In this document: positions 32,391 to 40,593 of the stretch, in pieces
Position numbering within the stretch: position 1 is the first letter of the stretch
How the letters are laid out: each line of letters begins with the position of its first letter
Source: Xanthomonas bonasiae
GTDB taxonomy: Bacteria > Pseudomonadota > Gammaproteobacteria > Xanthomonadales > Xanthomonadaceae
Direction of reading: 5' to 3'
DNA: 64,000 bases
Assembly: GCF_017163705.1 (NCBI RefSeq)
Contig: NZ_JAFIWB010000003.1
Span: forward strand, 225,929 to 289,928
Notes under the pieces: generated by a model
Databases searched by the model: none
Seen by the model: the letters and a program-made list of their open reading frames with translations, nothing else
What the model was told of the DNA's origin: nothing
Program-made: the position numbers and the translations under genes

Positions 32391-33260
32391 ATGAGCATGA
32401 TCGACACGCTGCCCCGTTCCCGCTCCTACTCCACCATACGCGTCGATTCGGACTGCACCGACGACAGCCATTGGCTGTACATGCATGCCGGCCAACAGCC
32501 AGGCACCCGCCCTTGCTTCCAGAGCCAAATGCTCGACGACGTCTTGGCCGCACTCGGCGCGCTCACAAGCCAGGAACTGCAGCAGCGCAGACATTCGCTG
32601 AAGCATCTGGTGATCGCTTCCGACGCCAACGTCTTCAACCTAGGCGGCGATCTTGCGCTTTTTTCCGATTTGATCCGTAGACAAGACCGTAATCAATTGC
32701 TCAGTTACGCGCATCGCTGCGTGAGTGGCGTCCATCAACTGCATCGGGGCTTGGCGGGAGATGTCCGCACGATCGCACTTGTGCAGGGCGATGCCTTGGG
32801 CGGCGGACTGGAGATCGCTCTGGCATGCCATACCATCGTCGCCGAAGAAGGCATCACCATGGGCCTGCCGGAGGTGATTTTCGGCCTGTTTCCTGGCATG
32901 GGCGCGTATTCCTTCCTATGCAAGCGGATGCCGCCGCAGCTCGCGGAGAAAATCATCCTGGAAGGAAACCTATACAGCAGCGAGCAGATGCATGCGCTGG
33001 GAATCGTCGATGTGCTGGTTCCCAAGGGTCAGGGGAGAGCCGCAGTGAAGGACCTCATCCGCGATCAGCGGCGCAACCAGCACTCGTATCTGGCCATGAA
33101 TGCCGCACGCAATCTGGCGCAACCGGTCACCCTCCAGGAATTGCAGGCCATCACCGAGGTATGGGTGGATTCGGCCCTGGCCCTGGACGAAAAATCGTTA
33201 CGCACTATGGATCGGCTGGTACGCGCGCAAACCCGTCGTTTGCAGGATGTCGCTGCCTGA
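32391..33260 (+). CDS. rpfF: DSF synthase RpfF (crotonase family)
   Basis: Makes the diffusible signal factor cis-11-methyl-2-dodecenoic acid from acyl-ACP, with dehydratase and thioesterase activities. Starting at the ATG at 32391 the product is 289 aa, the length of X. campestris RpfF, and the two glutamates needed for catalysis fall at the same positions: E141 in GGGLE and E161 in GLPEV. ASDANVFNLGGDLALF and FGLFPGMGAYSF are family hallmarks. Base composition is noticeably lower in GC than rpfB (the line at 32641 is about 47 percent). It converges with rpfC, whose product binds and restrains RpfF. Confidence 0.97.
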   Translation: MSMIDTLPRSRSYSTIRVDSDCTDDSHWLYMHAGQQPGTRPCFQSQMLDDVLAALGALTSQELQQRRHSLKHLVIASDANVFNLGGDLALFSDLIRRQDRNQLLSYAHRCVSGVHQLHRGLAGDVRTIALVQGDALGGGLEIALACHTIVAEEGITMGLPEVIFGLFPGMGAYSFLCKRMPPQLAEKIILEGNLYSSEQMHALGIVDVLVPKGQGRAAVKDLIRDQRRNQHSYLAMNAARNLAQPVTLQELQAITEVWVDSALALDEKSLRTMDRLVRAQTRRLQDVAA

Positions 33261-33296
33261 GCAGGCGGACGCCGGTGGCCAGGGGGGAGGGGGCAG

Positions 33297-33315
33297 GCCC
33301 AGCCTAGCGCTGGGC
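33297..33315. terminator. Hairpin between convergent rpfF and rpfC
   Basis: A 7-bp stem GCCCAGC/GCTGGGC with a 5-nt loop in the 69-nt gap. No clear T-run; it may serve either strand. Confidence 0.45.
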
Positions 33316-33329
33316 TCCGCCAGGAAACG

Positions 33330-35501
33330 CTAGCGAATTTCGCCCTCATCTGACGCGTCGCTTCGACAGGCACGCAACTCCAGCGCTTCCCTGCCCTGGG
33401 TCAGACTAGCGTTGAGCGCCATCAGCCGTTGCCGCCATTCGCTGCGCATCTGCCACTCGGCCATTTGCATCAACTCGCCGCCCAGGCCGGCCATCCGCAC
33501 CAACCCCAGGTTGCTCGCCACCCCTTTGATCGCATGCGCGTGTTCGCGCAGGCGTTCCCACTGCTCGGCCTCCCCCGCCACCTGCATGCCACCGAGGCAG
33601 CCCTCGGCATCGTTGAGGCATTGCGAGATGAACTCGCGCTCGAAGCCGTCGCCCATACCGAGCCCGGCCAGCTCGTCTAGCACGGATGGATCCAGCACAC
33701 CCTCGGTCGATGCCGTGACCGGCCGGATCAATGTCTCGCTGGTACCACGCAGCTTGCCGTCGGTCGCGATGTCGGTCAGCGTGTCCAACAACCGATTCGC
33801 CACCACCGGCTTGGCAAGAAAGGTGTGCGCGCCGGCCTGCTCGCAGCGCTGGATCGATTCCGGGGTAACGTCGGCGCTGAGCACCACGACCGGCGTGCGC
33901 GGACCGCCCGCCTGCATCACCCGCAGCTGCTTGAGCATGTCCAGTCCGCTCATGCCCGGCATGTGTAGATCGACGATCACCGCGTCGAATTCGCCTTCGG
34001 CTAACGCATCGAGCACCGCCTCTGCCCCATCGACGCAAATCGCTCGGTGCCCTGCCTTTTGCAGCATGCGCTGCAGCACCATGCGGTTGGCCTCATGATC
34101 GTCGGCGACCAGGATGCGCATCCCCTTAACCCGCGCGCGATGACGCAGGAACGGGTCCGCAAACGCGATGACGTTGCCAGTCTGCTGAAGTGCCTCGGAC
34201 GGCATCGCAGATATCTGCACGTCTCCCGCCGCCGAAGACAATCCACTCGCATCGAATGGAAGATCAAACCAGAAGCGGCTGCCACGCGGAGGATTTTCCT
34301 GGTAGCCGATGCTGCCGCCCATCGATTCAACCAGGCCTTTGGCGATCGTCGTGCCTAACCCTGTGCCTTCGTAGCGACGGGCCAAGCCCACATCGGCCTG
34401 CTCGAACGCGTCGAACAGCCGCGAGCGCATCGACACAGGCACCCCGATCCCGGTATCGACGATGTCGAAACTGAGCCATATGAGGCCACTCTCGATCCTC
34501 AGCAGGCGCACACGGACGTCCACGCGCCCCAGCTCGGTGAACTTGATCGCATTGCCCGCCAGATTCAACAAGACTTGACGCAGGTGGCCCACGTCTCCAG
34601 CCAAATTGTCCGGCACGTCGGCGGCGATCTCGACGTGGTAACCGATCGACTTGGAACGCGCTTGCGGCTGCAGGATTAGCCCAATCTGGTCTACGGTTTC
34701 ACGAAGCGAAAATTCACTTTTGTCGACTCGAACCTTTCCGGCCTCAATCGCAGAAATATCCAGCACTTCCTCGACCAGCGACAACAAGCTGCGAGCCGAT
34801 GCCCGGATAGTGCCCACGCATTCGCGCTGCTCGGGGTCGAGCTTCGTCGTGGATAGCAGTTCGGTCATGCCGGAGAGGCCATTCAGCGGAGTCCGGAACT
34901 CGTGGCTCATATTGGCCAGAAATCGGCTCTTTGCCTCATTGGCGCGCTGCGCTTCCTTGGTCGCGCTGGTCAACTGCCGAAGCAGTCCGGAAAGGTACAG
35001 GGGAACGGCCAAAAGGCCGATCACCAGACCGATGCCGAGGCGGATATTCTCAAGCCAGTACGGTGTGACTAGCACGGTCGTGCCGAAGCTGAGCACCCCC
35101 ATCGCAACCGCCAGATACAGATAGCCTGTGCCGTAGCGCAAGCCATTGCCCACCGTCACCCACATCACCACCACGTACATCCAGGCCAGCGGCTCGCCCA
35201 TGCCCACCATTGCACAAGCGATCAGGCCATAGTCGGCGATCATCCCGATGATGCGCCGCAGATCGGAACGTTCCGGCCGCCATAGCAGCCACATCAGCAC
35301 TGCAAAGGAAAGCACCAGACCGGACGAAACGACCGCGACCACTTCCAGGTACTGGCGCAGCGGCAGCGTGGCGCGCGGACCGGGCAGGAAAACGTAGCTG
35401 AGGATGATCGAGATCAACACGATACGCACCAATGCCTGTGCGTGCTCTGTGTCCTTACGCTGTCCGAGTCGATGTCGGAACCAGGCGATCACTGACGTCA
35501 T
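33330..35501 (-). CDS. rpfC: Hybrid sensor kinase RpfC (DSF receptor)
   Basis: Membrane receptor for DSF that phosphorylates RpfG and, unstimulated, binds RpfF. The 723-aa product has about five membrane segments (roughly residues 25-180), a HisKA domain with SHEFRTPLN (about residue 198), an HATPase domain (NLAGNAIKFTE, GTGLGTTIAKGLV), a receiver domain with LVADDHEAN and phospho-acceptor Asp in VIVDLHMPG, and a C-terminal HPt domain with HAIKGVASNLG. This is the full RpfC layout. Only 1 nt separates it from the upstream rpfG stop, so the two are co-transcribed. Its GC content is lower than that of rpfG (about 47 percent in the line at 34681), like rpfF. Confidence 0.96.
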   Translation of the reverse strand: MTSVIAWFRHRLGQRKDTEHAQALVRIVLISIILSYVFLPGPRATLPLRQYLEVVAVVSSGLVLSFAVLMWLLWRPERSDLRRIIGMIADYGLIACAMVGMGEPLAWMYVVVMWVTVGNGLRYGTGYLYLAVAMGVLSFGTTVLVTPYWLENIRLGIGLVIGLLAVPLYLSGLLRQLTSATKEAQRANEAKSRFLANMSHEFRTPLNGLSGMTELLSTTKLDPEQRECVGTIRASARSLLSLVEEVLDISAIEAGKVRVDKSEFSLRETVDQIGLILQPQARSKSIGYHVEIAADVPDNLAGDVGHLRQVLLNLAGNAIKFTELGRVDVRVRLLRIESGLIWLSFDIVDTGIGVPVSMRSRLFDAFEQADVGLARRYEGTGLGTTIAKGLVESMGGSIGYQENPPRGSRFWFDLPFDASGLSSAAGDVQISAMPSEALQQTGNVIAFADPFLRHRARVKGMRILVADDHEANRMVLQRMLQKAGHRAICVDGAEAVLDALAEGEFDAVIVDLHMPGMSGLDMLKQLRVMQAGGPRTPVVVLSADVTPESIQRCEQAGAHTFLAKPVVANRLLDTLTDIATDGKLRGTSETLIRPVTASTEGVLDPSVLDELAGLGMGDGFEREFISQCLNDAEGCLGGMQVAGEAEQWERLREHAHAIKGVASNLGLVRMAGLGGELMQMAEWQMRSEWRQRLMALNASLTQGREALELRACRSDASDEGEIR

Positions 35502-35502
35502 C

Positions 35503-36639
35503 TCACACCCCCGGCCGGACCGAGGCCGTCGAGAACTTCTCGCAGATCAGATGCAACTGCTCGCGCCCGCGGAACAGCGCGTCCACGCAGCGCGGGTCGA
35601 ACAGACGGCCGCGTTGCGCGTAGAGATAGGCGAGGGTCGCATCCATGGTCCAGGCTTCCTTGTAGGGACGCGGCGAGATCAGCGCGTCGAAGACGTCGGC
35701 GACCGCCACGATCCGCGCCTCCAGCGGGATCGCTTCGCCGACCAGTCCGTCGGGGTATCCGCTGCCATCGTAACGCTCATGGTGGCGCAGCGCGATCAGC
35801 GCGCCGACCTGGATGAAGCGGTTCTGGCTGCCGCTGAGCAGTTCGTAGCCGATGCGCGGGTGCATGCGCATCACCGCCATCTCTTCCTCGTTGAGCTTGC
35901 CGGGCTTGAGCAGCACCGCATCGGGAATGGCGATCTTGCCCATGTCGTGCAGGCTCGCGGCCATTTCGATGACCCGCACCTCGTCCTCGGACAGGCCCAG
36001 CTGCTCGGCGATCAGGCCGGCCACGTGCGCCATCCGCTCCAGGTAGGCGCTGGTCCCGGCGTCGCGGTACTCGATCGCCCGCGCCAGCCGCGACAGGGTC
36101 TCGCGCTCGCGTTCCTCGACCTCGCGCATGCTCGCCAGCAGGCGCTGCTCCAGCGACATCGCGCGCTGCTTGATGTTCTCGCTCTGCAGCCGCAACTGCA
36201 GCAGGTTGTGGCAGCGCGCGCGCAGCTCGCGCGGGCGGATCGGCTTGACCAGGAAGTCGATGACCCCGGCTTCCAGCGCGGCCTGGCGGATCGGCTCGTC
36301 GCCGACCACGGTGATCAGGATGATCGGAATGTCGCGGTGCTTGGGCAGGCGCCGCAGCCGCCGCGCGAATTCCAGCCCGTCCATGCCGGGCATGCGGTAG
36401 TCGAGCAGCAACAGGTCGACCTTGCCGGCCTCGCACCAGGCCAGGGCAGCCTGCGAGTCGCCGAAGTCGCGGACGGTGAGTTCCGGGGCGATGTCCTCGA
36501 TCACGTGGCGCAGCATGGTGCGCGCGGACGTCTGATCGTCGACGATGACGATGTTCAAGCGATTGTCCGCCCCCTCCGCCCAGTCCGGGCGGTCGCTGCT
36601 GGAGGATACTCCGGACAGGCTCATGCTGGCATCTTGCAT
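35503..36639 (-). CDS. rpfG: Response regulator RpfG, HD-GYP c-di-GMP phosphodiesterase
   Basis: Partner of RpfC that degrades c-di-GMP and so switches on virulence functions. The 378-aa product has a receiver domain (about 28-150) with IVDDQTSA, Asp in LLLDYRMPG and Lys in LVKPIRP. An HD-GYP domain (about 180-370) has HDMGK and HHERYDGSGYP intact. AGAGGA upstream supports the ATG at 36639. It is the first gene of the rpfG-rpfC unit; rpfH, which lies between them in X. campestris, is missing. Confidence 0.97.
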   Translation of the reverse strand: MQDASMSLSGVSSSSDRPDWAEGADNRLNIVIVDDQTSARTMLRHVIEDIAPELTVRDFGDSQAALAWCEAGKVDLLLLDYRMPGMDGLEFARRLRRLPKHRDIPIILITVVGDEPIRQAALEAGVIDFLVKPIRPRELRARCHNLLQLRLQSENIKQRAMSLEQRLLASMREVEERERETLSRLARAIEYRDAGTSAYLERMAHVAGLIAEQLGLSEDEVRVIEMAASLHDMGKIAIPDAVLLKPGKLNEEEMAVMRMHPRIGYELLSGSQNRFIQVGALIALRHHERYDGSGYPDGLVGEAIPLEARIVAVADVFDALISPRPYKEAWTMDATLAYLYAQRGRLFDPRCVDALFRGREQLHLICEKFSTASVRPGV

Positions 36640-36730
36640 CTGCGATCCTCTTGCCCACGGGCTTCGGGCTGCTGAGACAATAACGGGAAACGCTCCGGCG
36701 CCGGCTATGCCGACCCAACCGCCTCACTTC

Positions 36731-36760
36731 GCTTGCTTGCCAACCGCTTGCTTGCCGACG
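36731..36760. repeat. 15-bp tandem direct repeat
   Basis: CGCTTGCTTGCCAAC (36731-36745) is followed directly by CGCTTGCTTGCCGAC (36746-36760), with one mismatch. It lies in the rpfG upstream region, between rpfG and the lysS stop. Confidence 0.7.
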
Positions 36761-36807
36761 CCCGATACGAGAACCCCACGCCAAGGCCACCGCCGCCTTC
36801 GGCTAGA

Positions 36808-38325
36808 TTAAGCCTCCGGACGCATGTACGGGAACAGCAGCACGTCACGGATCGAATTGCTGCCGGTCAGCAACATTACCAGCCGGTCGATGCCGATGCC
36901 CAGGCCGCCGGTGGGCGGCAGGCCGACCTCCAGCGCACGGATGTAGTCGGCGTCGAAGTGCATGGCCTCGTCGTCGCCGCCCTCCTTCGCCGCCACCTGG
37001 GCCTGGAACCGGGCGGCCTGGTCTTCCGGATCGTTGAGTTCGGAGAAGCCGTTGGCGATCTCCTTGCCGTTGATGAACAGCTCGAAGCGGTCGGTATAGC
37101 CGGGTTCGGTGTCGCTGGAACGGGCCAGCGGCGACACCTCGACCGGGTGGTCGGTGATGAAGGTCGGCTGGATCAGGGTGTGCTCGACGGTGGCCTCGAA
37201 GATCTCCAGCAGCAGCTTGCCCCAGCCGTAGGACGGCTTGGTGCGGATCTTCAGCCGCTCGCAGTGGCGCAGCAGCGCCTCACGGTCGGTGCAGTCGGCG
37301 GCGCTGATCTCGGGGTTGTGGTGGCGGACCGCCTCGTCCATGCGCCAGCGGCGGAACGCCGGGGCCAGGTCGATGTCGGCGCCGTCCCAGTGCACCTGGG
37401 TGGTGCCGAGCACCTCCTGGGCCACGTCGCGGATCACGCTCTCGGTCAGGTCCATCACCTCGTGGTACGTGGCGTAGGCCTCGTACAGCTCCATCATGGT
37501 GAATTCGGGATTATGCCGGGTGCTGACGCCTTCGTTGCGGAAATTGCGGTTGATCTCGTAGACCCGTTCCAGGCCGCCGACCACCAGCCGCTTCAGGTAC
37601 AGCTCCGGCGCCACCCGCAGGTACAGGTCCAGGTCCAGCGCGTTGTGGTGGGTGGTGAACGGCTTGGCGGTGGCGCCGCCGGGGATGTAATGCATCATCG
37701 GCGTCTCCACTTCCAGGAAGCGGCGCGCGTCCAGCCAGGCGCGCATCGCGCGGATGATCTTGGAGCGCTTGACGAACACCTCGCGCGCCTCCGGCGACAC
37801 GATCAGGTCCACATAGCGCTGGCGGTAGCGCTGCTCCACGTCGGACAGGCCATGCCACTTGTCCGGCAACGGGCGCAGCGCCTTGGTCAGCAGCCGCAGC
37901 GCCGTCGCCCGCACCGACAGTTCGCCGGTCTTGGTGCGGGTCAGCCCGCCTTCCACGCCGATGATGTCGCCGATGTCCCAGCCCTTGAACGCGTCGTAGG
38001 CCGGGCCCAGCGCGTTGGCCTGCAGGAACAGCTGAATGCGCCCGGATTCGTCCTGCAGCTGCACAAAGCTGGCCTTGCCCATCACCCGCTTGGCCAGCAG
38101 GCGCCCGGCCAGGCGCAGGCTGCGGCCTTCGGCCTCCAGCGCCTCGGCGCTCCAGCGCTCGGCATCGGCGAATTCGGCCTGCAGGTCGCCGGCGAAATCG
38201 TGGCGGCGGAAATCGTTCGGATAGGCCACGCCCTGCGCGCGCAGCGCTCCCAGCTTGGCGCGGCGTTCGGCGATGAGGCCGTTCTCGTCGACGGGAAGGG
38301 ACGGCGCGGGGGTCTGCTCGGTCAT
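36808..38325 (-). CDS. lysS: Lysyl-tRNA synthetase, class II
   Basis: Charges tRNA-Lys. The 505-aa product, the same length as E. coli LysS, has an N-terminal OB-fold anticodon-binding domain (about 60-150) and the class II catalytic core: motif 2 [20 protein letters not shown] and motif 3 [11 protein letters not shown]. It lies 97 nt downstream of prfB, the conserved prfB-lysS order also found in E. coli and in the rpf cluster of X. campestris. Confidence 0.97.
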   Translation of the reverse strand: MTEQTPAPSLPVDENGLIAERRAKLGALRAQGVAYPNDFRRHDFAGDLQAEFADAERWSAEALEAEGRSLRLAGRLLAKRVMGKASFVQLQDESGRIQLFLQANALGPAYDAFKGWDIGDIIGVEGGLTRTKTGELSVRATALRLLTKALRPLPDKWHGLSDVEQRYRQRYVDLIVSPEAREVFVKRSKIIRAMRAWLDARRFLEVETPMMHYIPGGATAKPFTTHHNALDLDLYLRVAPELYLKRLVVGGLERVYEINRNFRNEGVSTRHNPEFTMMELYEAYATYHEVMDLTESVIRDVAQEVLGTTQVHWDGADIDLAPAFRRWRMDEAVRHHNPEISAADCTDREALLRHCERLKIRTKPSYGWGKLLLEIFEATVEHTLIQPTFITDHPVEVSPLARSSDTEPGYTDRFELFINGKEIANGFSELNDPEDQAARFQAQVAAKEGGDDEAMHFDADYIRALEVGLPPTGGLGIGIDRLVMLLTGSNSIRDVLLFPYMRPEA

Positions 38326-38422
38326 GGGAATGGGTACGCGGAGAAGAAGGGAGAGGATGCAGCAGATGCGGGGGGCTGCCCCGCGTGGCCGGCCTCCGCC
38401 ACGGCGGGCGGGGGCCGACGGT

Positions 38423-39548
38423 TCAGGCGTCGCTGCGTTTGGCGCCGACTTCCAGGCCGGACTTGAGGCTGGCCTCGACGAATTCGTCCAGGTCGCCGTC
38501 GAGCACCTTCTGCGTGTCGGTGCGTTCGATGCCGGTGCGCAGGTCCTTGATCCGGCTCTGGTCGAGCACGTAGTTGCGGATCTGGCTGCCCCAGCCGATG
38601 TCCGACTTGGTCGCCTCGACCGCGTCGCGCTCGGCGTTGCGCTTCTGGATCTCCAGCTCGTACAGCTTGGCGGCGAGCATCTTCATCGCGTTGTCGCGGT
38701 TCTGGTGCTGGCTGCGCCCGGTCTGGCAGGCCACGACGATGTTGGTCGGGATGTGGGTGATGCGCACCGCCGACTCGGTCTTGTTGACGTGCTGGCCGCC
38801 GGCGCCGGAGGAGCGGTAGACGTCGGTCCGCAGGTCGGCCGGATTGATGTCGATGTCGATGTTGTCGTCCACTTCCGGCGACACGAACACCGAGGTGAAG
38901 CTGGTGTGGCGGCGGTTGTCCGAGTCGAACGGCGACTTGCGCACCAGCCGGTGCACGCCGGTCTCGGTCTTCAGCCAGCCGTAGGCGAAATCGCCTTCCA
39001 CGCGCAGCGTGGCCGACTTGATCCCGGCCACTTCGCCACCGGAGACTTCCATCAGCTCGGTCTTCCAGCCGCGCGACTCGCACCAGCGCAGGTACATGCG
39101 CAGCAGGATTTCGGCCCAGTCCTGGGCCTCGGTGCCGCCGGCGCCGGCCTGGATGTCGACGAAGGCGTTGCTGGCGTCCATCTGCCCGGAGAACATGCGC
39201 TGGAACTCCAGCTTCTCCACGTGCGCCTGGAAGCGGTCGACATCGGCGACCACCGCCAGCGCGGTGTCCTCGTCGTCCTCGCTCTCGGCCAGTTCCAGGA
39301 ACTCCAGCGCCTCGTTCAGCCCGTCGAGCACGCTGGCGATGCCGCCGACGGTCTTCTCCAGGTTGGCGCGTTCGCGACCCAGGCCCTGGGCGCGTTCGGG
39401 GTCGTTCCAGACATCGGGGCTCTCAAGCTCCCGGGTGACTTCCTCTAGGCGTTCTTTCTTGACGTCGTAGTCAAAGAAACCCCCGGAGCGACAGCACCCG
39501 ATCGGACAGATCGGCGATGCGGTGGCGGATGGGATTGAGTTCGATCAT
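38423..39548 (-). CDS. prfB: Peptide chain release factor 2, with programmed +1 frameshift
   Basis: Recognises UGA and UAA stop codons. The first 25 codons from the ATG at 39548 end in CTT TGA (stop at 39471-39473); reading continues in the +1 frame as [11 protein letters not shown], giving a 374-aa product of normal length. The tripeptide anticodon SPF ([11 protein letters not shown]) and the GGQ loop ([13 protein letters not shown]) are present. Annotation without the shift would wrongly start the gene at an internal ATG at 39331. Low RF2 favours the shift, so the gene is autoregulated. Confidence 0.96.
39470..39486 (-). promoter_or_regulatory. prfB programmed frameshift signal
   Basis: On the minus strand, an internal Shine-Dalgarno-like GGGGG (39484-39480) precedes the slippery CTT TGA C. 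The E. coli site has the same spacing and the same CTTTGAC. Confidence 0.95.
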
Positions 39549-39645
39549 GGCGGCATTCCGGCAAACGGCAAACAAGAGCGCGATTCTAGCAATTCCGGCC
39601 GCCGCGCCACAGCGCGCGCACTGCCGCGGCCGGGCCGGGCCGCGA

Positions 39646-40542
39646 TCACTCGGCGATCGCCGCCTCGCCCTCCCCGGCCGCCGCGCGCAGGGCGGCGCGG
39701 TAGCGGCGGCTGCACGGCACATGGCTGCCGTCGCGCAGGTGCACGCGCGCCTCGCCGGCATCCAGCGGTTCGATCGACACCACGCAGCCCAGGTTGACCA
39801 TGTAGCTGCGATGGATGCGCACGAACACGGCCGGGTCGAGCCTGGCCTCGATCGCGGCCATGGTGCTGCGCAGCGGGTAGTCGTGGCCGCGCACGCGCAG
39901 GTTGACGTAGTTGCCCGAGGCCTGCAGCCATTCGATATCGGCGGCGGCGACCAGGAACTCGCGGCCGAGCTTGCGCACCAGGAAGCGCTCCGGGCGCTCC
40001 AGCGACTCCACCGGCGGGCCTTCGTCGGGCGCGCCGAGCAGGGCCGCCTCGCCCTGCCAGCGGCGCAGCAGGAAGCGGTACATCTCCACGCACAGCAGCA
40101 TCGAGGCCAGGCTGCGCACGTCTTTCAGATACTCGTAGGCCAGCCCCTGCGGCCACGGGCCGAAGTCGTAGTGCAGGCCCTGCAGTCGGTACACCGCGCT
40201 GCGGATCGCGACCATGCCCAGCACGTGCAGCACCGACAGCGCGACGCTGCCCAGCAGGTAGGCCGGCAGCCGGCGCCGCCAGTTGTCCCAATGCAACGGA
40301 TGGCGCCGGGTCAGCGCCGCCAGCAGCGGCACGATCAGCAGGAACACCAGATTGCTGGACCATTCCCACAGCGCCGGCTCCCACGCGGCGAAGTGCAGCC
40401 CCGCCTTGCGGATGTCCATCAGCACGGTGACGCTGTTGGCGGTGCTGTTGACCAGGGTGAGCGCGACCCAGAAGCCGATCTCGAAGCTGCGGCGCCACGG
40501 CAGGAAGCGGGCGTAGACGCTGGTGGCGGGCGATTCGGACAT
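39646..40542 (-). CDS. rpfD: Membrane-bound LytTR-domain regulator (RpfD-like)
   Basis: A 298-aa protein with about four N-terminal membrane segments (roughly residues 20-165) and a C-terminal LytTR DNA-binding domain (about 190-290; contains WLQASGNYVNLRV and FVRIHRSYMVNL). There is no receiver domain, so any signal must come through the membrane part. The ATG at 40542 is chosen because an upstream in-frame ATG adds only a short unlikely extension. Its place next to prfB-lysS-rpfG matches rpfD of X. campestris as I recall that cluster; the symbol rests on position and domain content, not on an alignment. Confidence 0.85.
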   Translation of the reverse strand: MSESPATSVYARFLPWRRSFEIGFWVALTLVNSTANSVTVLMDIRKAGLHFAAWEPALWEWSSNLVFLLIVPLLAALTRRHPLHWDNWRRRLPAYLLGSVALSVLHVLGMVAIRSAVYRLQGLHYDFGPWPQGLAYEYLKDVRSLASMLLCVEMYRFLLRRWQGEAALLGAPDEGPPVESLERPERFLVRKLGREFLVAAADIEWLQASGNYVNLRVRGHDYPLRSTMAAIEARLDPAVFVRIHRSYMVNLGCVVSIEPLDAGEARVHLRDGSHVPCSRRYRAALRAAAGEGEAAIAE

Positions 40543-40593
40543 GGCGCATTTTAGCGCGCCGGCCACTCGGCAATGGCCGGCGCGCGGACGGCC

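Noticed and set aside
38423..39331. prfB as a single-frame 302-aa gene starting at 39331
   Set aside because: The first domain is encoded upstream in two frames joined by the conserved CTTTGAC shift site.
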